DNA of 64,000 nucleotides from Cladocopium goreaui (GCA_947184155.2 CAMXCT020006632.1:191001-255000); one strand, 5' to 3'. Counted from the stretch's first letter, positions 13,067-27,004 are shown. Translations and numbers: made by a program. Notes: generated by a model from the letters alone, not told the origin.

Positions 13067-14320
13067 GCGTGCTTCATTTTGCTGTGTTTCAGGCTGTTGT
13101 TTCCTTGAACTAATGCTTGATCATTTGTCGTTCAGCAAATGTTCCTATCCTCCAGGTCTATGGAAGAGAATGGAGTTACGGAGGTTCGTCAGGCGGAGCT
13201 GGGATCCGGCCTCAGAATCGGCGCTGGCAACGCATCGAGCATCCTTCAGGTAGTCGGAAGACAGGAATCGTTTGCGAAGTTCCACGCACAAACCAAAAGC
13301 ATAGGTGCGGCATGGTGCGGCTTTGGTGTTGCATTGAATTTTCAAATCCTTGCACTCAAGACATGGGGTGATTTTTAATATGTTTTTGTGCCACGGTCAA
13401 AACATGATGTGTTTTTCCACGCAAGGGGACGGTCACCCACGCATTAAGAGGGTTTAATATACCCATAAGGATTCCCAATATGGGATGGATGACCATAGCC
13501 CATAGCCCATATGCCATATACAATGTTTTGACCATGGCACATGTAGTTTCGCTGTGGTATTAGCTTTTAACATTTTGGCTGCACGTCAAACACCTCAACT
13601 TGCGGCCAATGTATTTTGATAAAGACGATGAAGCACCTGAGATTCGAAACGTTTCGGCTGGAACGAATGAACAGTTACATACAATTACAACAGTTGTTTG
13701 GAAGATTTGGGGAGGTACCGGGAGTCTATTTCTCTGGGCTTCACACGCCTCAGCAAGGCAGAGGCAAGATTGGCATGAACCGAACGCTTTTTGCATTCCC
13801 ACTTGCAGACACTTACAGCAGGGTTTGGGTTTTTCACGGTCCAAAAAGATGGTGGTTACCCCACCCTTTGGTCTCTCACCCCAAAACACCCCAAAGCCAT
13901 CGGCTTCCTTCCTTGCTGTGAGTTGAAATATGTTGAAATAGACTGGTGGATTTGAGGGGATCCTCAAGGTTTTGGAAGCACATCCTATCGTGAAAAGACA
14001 AGGCAAATCATCAGTGTTCATCAGGTAGCACTGGTGCTTGGAGATCTTGTGGAACTTTGGCTTGCAGAGGTTTGCATGCTGCTATTGTAAAGACTGGCAA
14101 AACAATTCCTGATTGGCCAGATTTTGTTGAGCCTGTACAACCAACACGTATTTGCACGGGCTGATTTGGAGGACTATCATTGGCTGAACAACAACTGCTT
14201 GTCGTTCGCTAACGACTTCTGCCGCAAGTTAGGCGCTTCAGAGTGCAAGTCGTCATGTGGAGCTGAGTGGTAATTCCAGTGAAGCTCCACTTGCAGAGGT
14301 GTTGGTGGAATTCCAGCATG
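13067..14320 (+). CDS. PPPDE-type (DESI-like) peptidase gene, partial exon set
   Basis: Several small exons together look like a PPPDE-fold thiol peptidase, a family of deubiquitinating/deSUMOylating isopeptidases. A segment from about 13067 reads GVLHFAV and carries the expected catalytic His. An exon starting at 13156 after AG|G reads VYGREWSYGG, the conserved strand after that His. An exon at 14172 reads DYHWLNNNCLSFANDFC, matching the Cys block (Cys codon 14196-14198). It ends with a GC donor leaving one base, and joins an exon at 14299-14320 so that the frame continues as RKLGVGGIPAW, fitting the family's IPxW ending. Middle, 5' and 3' exons are not resolved; GMNRT near 13775 may belong to one. 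The phase-consistent join supports a real gene. Assignment to a subfamily is not possible. Confidence 0.5.
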
Positions 14321-16534
14321 GCCTGCAGCTCGGAGTTTGATTTTGACTTGGACATGGGACACATTTGGAATCATTTGGACATATTTTGCATCTGCAAACT
14401 TCTGCAAACACCGATCGTTCACCAAGGGTCGACCGACTGCCGCGAGGAGTCTCGGCGGTGAACCAGGGTCACCTGCTGAGATCACTGCGTGGTGCGTGGC
14501 ACATCTGCACATCCTCCGTGGCTCGCCATGGCTCGCCTTGAGGAATGCAGAGCCTGGCCGAGACCATGCGGCATCTGGCGGATGGCACTCTGGAAGTGGT
14601 TCACGTGCAGTACCCAGAAGTTCCAGAAGCAAATGTTTATTTATGGTTTGTTATTAGTCATATTTAGTCATGTACTGCCTCAACTTGGACAAGTGATCTC
14701 AAACAGTTTGACGCCCTTGTGTTATATTGTGTTGGGCTTATCTCATCTCACCTTTGTCCAGCGATCAGAGGCCATTGTTGGAGCTGGAGGCTAGTTTTGA
14801 TGTTTGTAGCAGCATTGTAGCAGCATTGTAGCAGCATTGTAGCACATGTTCAAGCTGAGTGCAGATTAACACGGAGAGACGTGCTTCAAAAGGTTGCCGC
14901 TTCCAACCCTAGCTTTGTCCGTACACTCACTGATCGGAACTTCGCAGCTGTGTCAGTGCTATCAGGCAAAGGTTGTATTGCAATGTATTGCCCAAGCGAG
15001 CTGAATCAAACTAACAACAGAGCACATGTTCAAAGTTTATAAATTCATATAAAATCTCTTCAAACATCTTCAAACGCTTTAATCGCTTCTGGTGTGTTGG
15101 AGGACAACTAGACTGTGCTCGCTGTCGTCCAGCTCCATCGTTTGTTTCGTCGTTTGGAACGCTCTTCGGATTAATTTTGGTGCACGCTTAGCTTGTTTAT
15201 CGGTGAGTGGATGCGTGTGGCATTTTGGAACAGATATGATTCACTGACAGATGTGACAGATATGATTCGCTGTTGGTCCTTGTTGCGTTCTTTTATTTGT
15301 TGGTATTCGTTTGGTGTGTTCAATGTCTTTTGGACAGTGGGATTCCATTATCCCATGCTAATCAAGCAGCATTGAAGAAGCACTGCCAAGGCAGAGTGTT
15401 GCTGGAAGCTTTGTCTTAACGCTCTAAGCCCAGCTTGAGCTTCGCAAAAGACACAACACAGGGGAGCTCATCTCGGGACCAACTCTACCACTGGGATACT
15501 GTCAACATCTGTCATCCCTGAAACATTGAAAGTAGTGGCGCAGATTTGTCCTCCCCAAAGACTTGGCTTCCTGAGGCCTGCTTACGGAGCAAGCTTCATG
15601 CCACTGGGGCAAGGAAGTATGGAAGCCTGGCCTAGCAGTCAAGACTGTGCAGTCTTGAGTGTTTATACCCAACTCACGCTGGCCAAGACGGTCTGGATGG
15701 AACAATGACAGGTAGCCGAGAAATGGCCTCAGTCTCATTGCGTGAAGACGCCCGCCACTTAACGAAGATCAACTTGTTCCAGAGATTTCCAGAGAATCAT
15801 AGATATTTCATGATATTTTCATGATATTTTCTACAAAGAATGTCAGACCAAATCATTGCAACCTGAAATTCCACAAGCAGCTGAAATTCTTCTAAAAGAT
15901 GGAAGGCAGCCGTCGATAAAGAACAGTTCACCGCAGGTTCTTGCCGTTCATTTCATGAAAACGGACTCGTGCATAATCTTGACTCGTGCATCAAGATCAT
16001 CAAGACTCGGCACTCAGGCTGTTCGGATCCAGCCTAGGCCACCATCCTGCATGCCTTGGCAATCCTCAGCACATCACATCATGCCAGACAGTTTACATAA
16101 ACGTGTGTGTACTATCTTGTACTCGGTACTCGCAGAAGTGGATAATGAAAAGTTCAGATTAGTTGAAAGATGTTGAAAGCTTCAGAGCAATTTGTGAAAG
16201 TCTTCGGGGCGTGGAACTGCTACTCTTTTTTGCCAGTTCTGTGAACCCGCAGCTGTAGTGCAATGAAATGATGCTAACAGGGCGATGTTCAGGGCAAGTT
16301 TTCGTGATGTGTCTACATACGCAAAAACATTTGCGTGATTGTGTGTGTGAGAGAGTGCGTACATTATTGGTAAAGTGCCTTAAGATGCCTTGACTATCTT
16401 CAACTTGCAGCATGTCATGATTGCACCAGTTGGCCATTTAGTCAATGCTGGATAGTTCAATCCGTTGATGTATAGTTCCATGATATTCTGTGCCATGGTA
16501 CTTCCTAATGTTGTCCAGCCAATAGTGATCTCTT
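14321..16534. other. Unassigned region
   Basis: May contain the last exons of the PPPDE-like gene. An 11-bp tandem repeat (TAGCAGCATTG, about 3 copies) lies at 14806-14843. Nothing else recognised. Confidence 0.4.
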
Positions 16535-16630
16535 GTCAATAGTAGAAACATTTTTCCGCAACTCCAATTTTTCTCCAATACTAAAAGTCAATTAGCTCAT
16601 ATTAGCTCTATTTACTTTTAGTATTGCCAA
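16535..16630. repeat. Fold-back repeat, copy 1
   Basis: First copy of a roughly 95-bp sequence found again at 16687-16771. Its core is a perfect 12-bp inverted repeat, AATACTAAAAGT (16577-16588) and ACTTTTAGTATT (16614-16625). The short spacer could form a hairpin. It resembles a miniature fold-back element, but no target-site duplication was identified. Confidence 0.7.
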
Positions 16631-16686
16631 AAGAGTCATGTTCAGACCTTGTCCAGAGGGCATGGCCAATAGTGGACCCAACATGG

Positions 16687-16771
16687 CAATAGTGGAAACT
16701 TTTTTCCCAACTACAATTTTTTCTCCAATACTAAAAGTCAATTAGCTCCATTTACTTTTAGTATTGCCAAA
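16687..16771. repeat. Fold-back repeat, copy 2
   Basis: Second copy of the 16535 repeat. The inverted arms are identical (16727-16738 and 16754-16765) and the spacer is shorter than in copy 1. A third, partial copy lacking the inverted repeat lies at about 16970-17010. Confidence 0.7.
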
Positions 16772-17010
16772 AGAGTCAAGTAAAGCAAATCCTTTTCAAA
16801 GCAGCCTTCACTTTTGATTAGCAAAAGCTTAGATTCCAGAAATCTGATCCAATTACCAAACAGCTGATTTCCTTATAAAACCCTTATTAAAAAAAGCAAG
16901 AAAACAGGTCCACAAAGGGTACCCCCTTTGCAAGCCCCAGAATAGCAATAACAAACCTGCACCAGGCATGGCAATAGTGGAAACTTTTTTCCGCAACTCC
17001 AATTTTGTTG

Positions 17011-20000
17011 TCCTCCTTCTTCTCCTTCTTCTCCTCCTCCTCCTCGTCCTCCTCCTTCGCCTCCATCCCAGCCATAAGGTTCCAAGACTTTACTATTGGA
17101 ATGCTGACCCCCCCTGGATTTTCCTCCAAAATTATTTTATTTAGGGGGGGCGGGGGGTTTACTATTATGCAGCTAACATTAATAGCGATGGTGGCTGGCT
17201 CTTCTCAAATCTTTGCGTCGACAAGTGGGGCTGCATTGCAAGGCATGTTCCGCAGCATCCAGTGCTTTCCCGCGTGGAAGAGGATAATGAATGGAGCTGA
17301 CACAACCCAGCTTCATCGCTTGCGAGCACAAAGGAATGCTTGCATTATCTTGTATATTCTTGTATTATATTTGATTTTTTAGCCATGTCTGCATCGACGG
17401 ATGCATGAAGACCATTGCATGCTGTACTTGATCCGTTGATGCTCCTGAGCTTTGGCAAGCTTGCCACAGCTCAATTGTAACGGATGGAGTACTTTGCCGG
17501 CGATTTATAGGTCCGTTAATTCAATGCTTAATCAAAGCTTCGCGCTCTGTCACAGACTCGACGGAAGTCGATCAAACATGTTGAGAAAAGCATCAGAACA
17601 TTTTCCTGGTGACGGACTTGTGATCGTACTCTTTGCACCAAAGTTGAACATGGCCAAAGCGCTTGGTCAGGATCAATTGAAACTGTATCGGATATCAATT
17701 CAGACTTTGCAACCTGTGCAGAACAATGTACGATTGGAATTGATGTTGATTGAATACATGCAATACATATTTTGTAAGTAATAGTCTGCAACAATTTAAT
17801 TGATTAATTATTATGACATGTGTTTCAGGCAACTGTTGCAACACATCGACATGCACAGACAATGCCAGATTTTGCCGACGCTGTCTCGTCAGCATGCTTG
17901 CCCGTGCAAGCAGTAGTGGGAACTTGGCTGTTTGGGGTTGATCATGTGGAGACGCAAATGGCCATGGAAGGAAATCTCAAGGCTTCTTCACTTGCTACTG
18001 AACGTTTTGACTGCTGGAGATCAGCAACATTGTGAACCTTTCAAGGAGTCCAGAAACAGAAGCCAAGATTGTTACTTGTAGGAGTGGACGTGCATTTATG
18101 AAATGTAGCAGAACGTGTTTCCATGTTTTCCGACCTTTTCAACTTTGTAAAGTCCTGAAAAATTCTGCATGCCGCTTCAATGAAGCGCTTGGCAAGCAGA
18201 TGTGCTACACTGCGCCACGTAAACCGGCAGGCTTGGTTCATCTTGGTTCACAATGGCAATATAAATTGTGCGAGCCAGTGAGGTTTGCCATGATTTTCGT
18301 GGTGAAACTGCCTGAGTGAGTCTGCTTGGGTTTTTGGTCGAGGTCCGCGATGGCCGCCTTGCATTTAGGCGCTCTGCTGTGACGACATGTCATCGTTTCG
18401 GGTGACTGGAGTCGAACGTCTTTTTCTTGATGACAGATCCCTGGTCCCTGAACCATACCATCCAAACACAAAGTTTTTTGAAAATGCTGACCAGACGTGA
18501 TCAGACATACCAGTAGTTAAACTGTGAGTATCCTGTAGTATCGTAGTATCCTGAGTTCTGAAAGAAACTAGCAGCAAAACATGCTAGCATATTTTAGATT
18601 ATTTTAGCATATTCTATAACAACTTGACTTTACAATGAGCCAAGTGATAATATGAGGCCGTTTTCGTGTGCGACAACTTTTTCGGCGGTGCGAACATCGC
18701 ACAGTTTCACTCCTCGTTCACTGATGCCTGGCACAGTAGAGGCCTGGACACCTGCGTAGATTCGTGGAACCTTTGTCGTTGATCAGGGATGGACTACCAC
18801 CACAGTCACTGCGATGCCAGAGAATCAAGAGCGTTTCAAGCCTTTCTAGATGGAAGAACTTGTGCAGAATTGCATGATAGCACGATGGACCACTTTTTGA
18901 CACAAGTTGCTGTCACACAGGATGCCATGCACTTTGCTTGAAAGTTTCAAGGTGTCCAAGCAGCGATTTGAAGAGCTTTTGGAGTCTGAGATGGTGCATT
19001 TCGCACGGGCTCTACGGCCACATCCCGTTTGCCCGCCATGTTTCCATATGTTTTGCTTGTTTTTAAAGACGTTGCTTCATTGATGGTGTTCGTATGCCAC
19101 TGCTGCATCTGCTGCATCTGCTGCTTGAGCCGCAGATGACACTTCAACAAATCCTGCATCTCACGGATCCCGCTGCCCTGCGGACCTTTCTTTTGGAGGC
19201 ATGGAGAACAGATTCTCATGGATTGTCATCGTCATGTGATTAGCATATAATGATTTCCAGCTGATTCCAAGTGTTTACAGTTGTTTCATGACTTTTCATG
19301 GTGTTTCTGATTCCAAATGATCCAACTGTTCCCTACGATGCCAGTTGAACAGTTGGAAGGATCGTTGTTTAATCCTTTTTTCATGGCTCTTTAAAGGGTG
19401 AAAATGGTGAGATGGCCTGGCTGCAGGAGCTGCCAATTCGGTATGCTCGACGTGTTCAGCTGGTTGAGGTGCAATTTTTACAGTAAACCTCTATACTTGG
19501 CGGTAAAATTCATGGGTTCCTACCCCAAACATCCCCAAACCATTGATTTATTGAGAAGTTGAGCACATCACATCTACAAATGGCGCGCAGACCTGGACAT
19601 GTCGAGTGAAACCCCGCCCTGCTTCTGATCGTTGACTCTTGATGCCAGTCTCTGCCCAACTGGAAAAGCTACCCCTCTATGCGGATGATTCGTGCCTTGG
19701 ATTTGGGCCAAAGAGCCTGATGTGATTAGTCATGATTAGTCTGATCTTCACAAAATTGACATAGTTTGATATTTTTGATATCATTCTAGGTTTTATAGTA
19801 TTCTACTGGTAGTTCTTTCTGGCTGCTGTAGATGCTGAGCCAAACCTTTGATATATAAACTATGTAATGACTAAGTGTTCCAAGGTCAGGCATTCTGAAG
19901 ACGCATTCAAGAATCAGCCAATCAACCAATGTATTTTTCTTGCTTAATTACCGCACAAAGACACACTCAGATAATCTCAGATGCATGCTGTGATTTCTCC

Positions 20001-20598
20001 CAGGTTCATTGTATGCCGAAGCTTTCCGTCGCCTTCGAGCTTTGACTCAAGACGACAATGAGGACCAGTGTCCAAATCATGAACTGGAATCAACTGCGTA
20101 TGGCTCAAACTGGTTGAGCACAAAAGGATTGAAAAGGTGTGTCTCCCGGTCGTGAAAACAAGTATAGCACCACTTTGTTGAATCATGTTATGTTGAATCT
20201 TTGGTACAGTATCTCTCAGTATATTTGAATGTATTCGGATGTATTTGGTATTTTTGTGCCACATCATGACATCCAAATCATCTCATGGTCTGGCGAACAA
20301 TAACGACCAATCCGGTTGGCTTGGCCATTTGCTGGGCAGGACACCTTTCGAAGGACACTTCAGGATATCAAGAGGAAGAATGCCAACATGCTGTTTCATG
20401 TCGTCAGGACTGCTGCTTTGCCGTATTTTGGTTACTTTTCTCATAGAGTAGACAGTTGAACGACTCATACTGTACATATTTAAGCGAGCTTGAAGTTCTC
20501 AGGGGTGCCCGTGCAGTGCGGACGAACAAGTCTTTCACTGACGACCAGGTCTGGAGCTTTGGATGCCAACAGATTTCCAAGAAGGATTCATATGTTTC
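17011..20598. other. Unassigned region
   Basis: Contains a CTT/CTC polypyrimidine run at about 17013-17065. No gene family was recognised in either strand. Confidence 0.45.
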
Positions 20599-20640
20599 CA
20601 ATATTTTCCAATATTTTCCAATATTTTCCAATATTTTCCA
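20599..20640. repeat. Decamer repeat (CCAATATTTT), about 4 copies
   Basis: Four direct 10-bp copies, visible without mismatch. Confidence 0.9.
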
Positions 20641-22639
20641 TAATTCTTTCAATTCTATCAAATCCTACACTGAGTGCATGCAATGAAGCACACACGCTCA
20701 CCTTGCTTGGCGCAAGGTGAATAGATTTCTGGACGAGTTTTTGACTGCCCGTATTGGGACAGACATCCTGTCTTCGCAGTACCTGTCGATTACAAGGCAC
20801 GGGAGCGACCAAAAACTGCCAAATCGTGTCGGATTTACGAGGGCATCTCTTGTGCTTCCCATCCTGGTCAGACTGACGGGATGCTTTACAACAGCATAGA
20901 GTTTCATAGAACCAAGAATCAATGCACTCTAATTGATCGGGAAAAGGTTCAACTGTACTGGTACTCGTAGCTGGTTCTGTAGTCTCAATATTTTTTTCAG
21001 CAGCGGTATGCAGCTAACAAGGAACTACACGTCCGCAGCAGCATTCCTTCGGTATTTGGGAGAAGTCTGAAAACAAAAGAGCGCATTAAATCCAGAAAAG
21101 GAGTCACTGAGCTTCCGGATATGGTGCTAACCAGCACCTGATACACGGGACCCAGTGGAATGAGCTAGCAGCTACAGGTGGGTGGAACCCAAACCACCGA
21201 AAAAAAAAGAGCCAATGATCGCCAATGAATATCAATGAATATAAAAGATGAGAATGACACCAGAAGGAGAAAGGTCCCGTGACGCACTGCAGGGTTCGTG
21301 CCCACTATATAGTTTCGCTCTGGAGAAAAGTTGAATTCAAAAGAGAAGTAAGTAGGCATTCAAGAGTGACCGTGGTCTCCTGGCACATCATTGGCGACCC
21401 TGTCGAACTTTAGCTTTAGCTGGTCCTTGATGGAGTTGATTTGACCGGTAAGAAAGACTGCAGTTGCCCCTGCAATTTCGAGTGAAGAAATGATGTTCCA
21501 GCAAAAAAATGGAGAATGCATGGTAGTAGATGATGTGCAAGACGTCCCTCATAGTCTTGAGCCTGGTGTAGAGTGTGCAAAAATCCAGAATCTTGAAGAA
21601 GGAGTCGGTGCCAAGGAAAAGAAGTAAATTGCCGGAGAAGCATCGTTGAACTGGAGCAAGTCGCCAAAAGTTGACCAGGAAGGAGATAATTGATCCTGCA
21701 CTGGGGCCATCAGTACAGAGCAACGAAGAAGAAAAATGTATCGTTCCAGCGAAACCAAGGAGCAGAAGAGGTAGGAGATGAAGTACCAGACTTCCCGCAT
21801 AGTCTCAAGCTTGCAGATGAATATGACTATGACAATAACAATGCAGCAATGATCTTGAAAATGGAGCCGAGGTCGCATTGGCTGCAAACGCAGCAGGAGC
21901 AAAAATTGATAAAAATTGTATCCGAATCAAGCCACGATGTCGACAAAGTAGAAGAGCTCTAGGTACTCAGTCTTCGATGCCCCCAAGACTTCAATGGATG
22001 TTGCTTCAACAAAATGTGCCTTCACTTGGTGTAGCTTCAATACAGGTGACTATGGCGCGAAAAGTAGTTGTTTCCTTAAAAGATGCATCCTAATAAAGAC
22101 GGGGCAACAGATGCAACAGTCAGCAAGCAGAAAGGAGGGTAGCTAAAGCTTGTGCCGTGCCTATGGTCTCAAGATATCATATAATATAATTGATATTATG
22201 TGAGCATAAGCTCCAAACATCATGTTGCTTGCAGCAGATGCGAAATGTTTGGGAGTAGCGCTGCATGGAGGTATATAGTATATAGTGTGTCTCAACAAGA
22301 AACCAGTCGGCAAATCCGTAGTAAGATACGAGTGATGATAAGGTTGGAAAGGAATACCAATACAAATCTTTGTCTTATAGTCTAGTATCTTATAGTATCT
22401 TATAGTATTATACTTGACAGTTTCATCGGTTGAGCGTCCTTTACTGTCTTTACCCATGCCTAGGCTTTTTAGCGGAGGTTGTTTCAAGAACCGAGCGCCT
22501 TTTATACTAGTACCACACAACGCGGTGGAGGAAGTTTCCAAGATAGGAAGGAAACCTATAGGAGAGTTTGGTTGTTGCGGCACCTGGCTGGCAGAGCGAA
22601 CTGTAGCTGATGGACCAAACGAAAGGTGGCAGAGGCTCT
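20641..22639. other. Unassigned region
   Basis: No gene recognised. A short period-10 repeat (TATAGTATCT) lies at about 22376-22409. Confidence 0.4.
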
Positions 22640-23475
22640 GAGTCTCCCTCTCTATCTGTCTTTGTCTTCTTCTCTCTGTGTCTCCCTGTCTCTCTCTCTC
22701 TCTCTCTCGCGCGCTCTATCTCTCTATCTATCGATCGATCGATCCATCGATCGATCTATCTATCTATCAATCTAATCTACTCTAATCTTATCTTAGCTAA
22801 TCTTAGCTAATCTTATCTAATCCTATCTAATCTTATCTAATCTTATCTAATCCTAATCTTATCTAATCCTAATCTTATCTAATCCTAATCTTATCTAATC
22901 CTAATCTTATCTAATCCTAATCTTATCTAATCCTAATCTTATCTAATCCTAATCTTATCTAATCCTAATCTTATCTAATCCTAATCTAATCCTATCTAAT
23001 CTAATCTTATCTAATCTTATCTAATCCTATCTTATCTAATCCTAATCTTATCTAATCCTAATCTTATCTAATCTTATCTCATCTTTTCCTATATTTTCTA
23101 TCCTTTTCTATCCTTTTCTATCTATCCTTTTCTATCTATCCTTTTCTATCTATCCTTTTCTATCTATCCTTTTCTATCTATCCTTTTCTATCTATCCTTT
23201 TCTATCTATCCTTTTCTATCAATCCTTTTCTATCTATCCTTTTCTATCTATCCTTTTCTATCAATCCTTTTCTATCTATCCTTTTCTATCTATCCTTTTC
23301 TATCTATCCTTTTCTATCTATCCTTTTCTATCTATCCTTTTCTATCTATCCTTTTCTATCGTTCTATCTATCTATCGATCTATCTGTCTATCTGTCTATC
23401 TCTCTATCTCTCTATCGATCTATCGATCTACCTACCTACCTACCTATCTATCTATCTACCTACCTACCTACCTAC

Positions 23476-23540
<65 letters not shown>

Positions 23541-23560
23541 CGTCTGTCTATCCATCCATC
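22640..23560. repeat. Compound pyrimidine-rich micro/minisatellite field
   Basis: Successive blocks: CT-rich (about 22640-22715), CTAT/CGAT tetranucleotides, a 16-bp unit CCTAATCTTATCTAAT (about 22840-23080), a 14-bp unit CCTTTTCTATCTAT (about 23100-23360), then CTAT/CTAC/CTGT tetranucleotides up to about 23550. The + strand has no G at all from 22807 to 23360 (554 nt). The blocks look like stepwise derivatives of TCTATC-type sequence. Confidence 0.95.
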
Positions 23561-26500
23561 TGAAACGAAGAAACTCTGCGAGGCTTCTTTCAAAAGTGAT
23601 AGTTGACGGGTCCAAAACTCGAAGCAATTCTGCGAGACTTCCTTCGAAAATGGGAAGTTGAGTGCAGAGCTGACGGCCTCGTACCAATGCGTTTTGCAAT
23701 TCTCCCACTCCATCTATCCAAACTGCGCCTGCCGTGAAAAAGTGAGGACAGGTCACACGAATTTTGGACTTGTCACGCAAAATCATCTTATCAAACCTGA
23801 AGATCTGATGCTCCAAAATGCAACCGTTCTCAGGAAATCAGCGCCCTGGCCTCCTAACATCTCTGATGAAGATGTCTCTTGTGCTGCGCCTGCCACATCC
23901 TTCGTACATCTTCTTCAAATGTCCCATGCCTGCCATCGTTTTTGAACATGGTACAAAACCCACACGTTTGACTCGCTTTTGACAAGGTGCAAAAATCCAT
24001 TGCGCCTTCCACGCAAAGCGACGCCTGAACGTGCAAAAGTGGTCCGAACGCGGTGTGCTTTTCGCATTTTGACTTCGAAATGTGCTTCGCGCCACACCGC
24101 CGTGCAGTTTTTCCACATCTCAACTTCCAAAAGTGCTCCGAACATGTCTGCTTCGTGCGTTTTGACTTCCAAATTTGATAAATTTGCTTCGCGTCGCAAC
24201 CGCAGCAATTTTTCAGATCTCCTCTCCCCAGATGGCTCCGCACCCGCCGCTTTAGCGAGCCTGCTTTTCGATCCTCCGGAGCCACAAAACCATGCTTCGC
24301 GACTTTTCTACAAGCACCTTTTCACGCACTTTGATCTTTGTAATTCTGACTCTTTATCTTCTCTGATCTCCTTCTTCTCTTCTCTTCTCTGACTCTTCCC
24401 ACCTCTGCTGCCTCATCTGTCCATATTGTCGGAAGTTTGATTTCTACACTTCCTTCTTCGGCAAGCACAAATCATGTGTGCATTAGGCAATGGCGTTTTA
24501 TTGTTCGAAGCGGTTTGGGGCCTATGCGTTCCAGGCCTGATTCGCCGACTTCAATTATCAATCCAGAGTGTGATCCGGTCAAGCGCTCGGAGTTTCAGCC
24601 TTTTGCACTGCTACTGCGCTGCTACTCTGTATTTTCCAGGACGGCCAATAGATAGATGTCAAAAATGTCCAAGAGTAGCCACATGTTGCACCCAGGATGA
24701 ATCGCATGAGAACTAGACGCAGTAGCAGCAACAACTGGCATTGTCCACACTGAGGTTACCGTTGTGCGAGCCGCTGCTAATGATGCAGCCACACTTTGCA
24801 GGTGGCGCTTGGATGAGTATGTGCCAATGCTAATATGTACCTCAAAGTCCCATAAAACTAAAACTTGAGAACCTGCAGGGAAACTGCTGGAAACTACCAC
24901 AGTTTGCTTTTGGTCTCATTTGTTGGAAAACCATGGAAACCATGCAGTGGGTTAGCCATCCAAGGCATCACTATGGCTGGAGCCCGCCAATTGATATTGT
25001 AGACGTCGGGCAGGCGACGTGGAGATTGGGGGAGAACTTGTAGAAAAAATCTGAATTGCATTTGAATGCATTTGATTGCTACGTCTACACGTGTAGATAC
25101 CCTGAGAAATCATACACGGAGATGGAGAGTAATACAATTGTAATATACTTGAATATCATTGGCATTTGGCATGTCATTGTGTTGCGGGCGAGTGGATTGT
25201 AACCTAGTGTAGATCCGTTTCGAATCAGGGAACTATCAGTTCCATTCCCAGGTTCGTTTTCCCTTTATCTCCCAGTACTTGAACTACATAATGTTCGGGA
25301 CTCAGACGTTTCTGAAACAAACATCCCTGTCAAGCTCTGGTCGGTGTGGACATCAAAACATGACCTGATGGGTGACTGGCAATTCAGTTGGTTTGGGTCA
25401 CGCTGGTGGCAAATCAAAGATGCATGGGCCAGTCAACATTCTTCTGACTTGAGGTTCGAGTTGCTAAAGAATTCGTTGCGAGCCGTTGTAGAGAGGCAAG
25501 GATTGTGATTTCATTATAGATTTTAGGTTATCTAAATTTAATCTACTTGTTCACAATATAATATCATTATCATTGATGCCATGAATCATAGATTAATGTA
25601 TTAGAATGTATTAGATACTGTATTTTACCATTTGAATCCATTTGATATTGTACCAAATTCCAAAACTGCTCAAGCACTTGCTGTGGCACCACCTTGCCGA
25701 AAGGCTGACAAGGGTTGCCGCACAGGTATGGCTCGAGGCAAGCTGCCGAGGCATACCCCATTCGCCAGACAGCTCAGCTGATGTTGGCTAGGTTCAACCA
25801 CCAAAACAATGGTTTCACCATCAACAATCGGCACGTATCATCATGTACATACTATTGTCCTCTTGACTTTGCGATTTGTTCATTTTTCTTGCATTCTGGG
25901 AAGAAGACCAGTCCGACTGATTCAATGACATAGAGATACAAAGAGATCAAAGAGGGCAATGTCAGTGTAGATCAGAGTGATGTTTCAGGATAGGCCATGT
26001 TTACTTGTGTAGTTCCATCAAGCCAAAGGCCCCACAAAGCAAATGCATGGAGGTGCAAAATCACCACGAAGTGTCCACAGAGTACCCAGGCGTTGTGATT
26101 TGTGGAGATCAAGACACCGTTGTGCTGCGCGTGTAGCTGCACCCAATGCGGGCTTGGCAAGGGAAGGAGGATTGGTTCGATTGTGAGAGAGAGAAGTTCA
26201 GACTGGCCAGACGTAGAATTTGCAAACGAGATCAAACGAGCATGGATGTGGTGCGCATGGATTTGATCACAGCGCACTGATGGCCAAAACGCGAGGTCAG
26301 ACTGTGGAGGAGGTCAGCAACTCAGTGGTGGGAAATATGTGACCTCCCCACATTGCCTGAAGTGTGGCAGGTATCCCCTTGGCTGATATGGATCAGGCAT
26401 GGTCTTTGAATGACTGATGACATTTGATGACACAATTCTTCTCAAATTTGAGCAGTCCAAACATTTGTTCCTGCTTTGACCTTTGACCGTAGACTGACTG

Positions 26501-26902
26501 GCACAAGCCATTGCGTTCGGATGTATGAGAACTCTCGATGTGATACTTCAATGCGATAGCATGCTGTGCCAGGCTGTATCTCTCTAGCTTCGAGCAATAC
26601 AAAAGGAGAGTCTTTGATCCCGTGGCAGGTATGGTCCTACATGTTCACCACCGCGAAACCAGCCTGCGAGGAGACTTCCCCAGTGAGCACAGTTCATGCG
26701 GATGGTACCAAGTAAATGTATGTATGTGAATATTGCATGTTGGCAGGTGTCAATTTCCAGTCTGCAGCAGACATGTTGGCAACACTCAGCCAATTTATGC
26801 TATGGTTTCCATCCAACAAAAAACATGAAATCAAGACAGGTGTTTGCTGCCTACTTGGATGCATGTGCACCTCGACAACGTAGCCTGCAACTTCGTTGAT
26901 TT
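23561..26902. other. Unassigned region
   Basis: No gene recognised. Diverged short repeats built around TTTTGACTTCSAAA and CTTCGCG occur between 23560 and 24220. Confidence 0.4.
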
Positions 26903-27004
26903 TGGAAGGAGGTGGCAGCTGCAAATTCAGCAAGCAGTGAGAGCGACGATGAGGATTCTGACGATGATGGAGTGGCGCCAGATACCTGGAAGGTTTGCAA
27001 GTGA
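26903..27004 (+). CDS. Possible exon, acidic Ser/Asp-rich segment
   Basis: Open + frame reading an Ala/Ser-rich then Asp/Glu-rich peptide (SSESDDEDSDDDGVAPDTWK) before a possible splice point near 26998. Acidic linkers like this are common in eukaryotic nuclear proteins, and the codon pattern is not simple-sequence. No domain is visible and no partner exon was joined, so this is a weak call. Confidence 0.25.
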   Translation, partial: WKEVAAANSASSESDDEDSDDDGVAPDTWKVCK

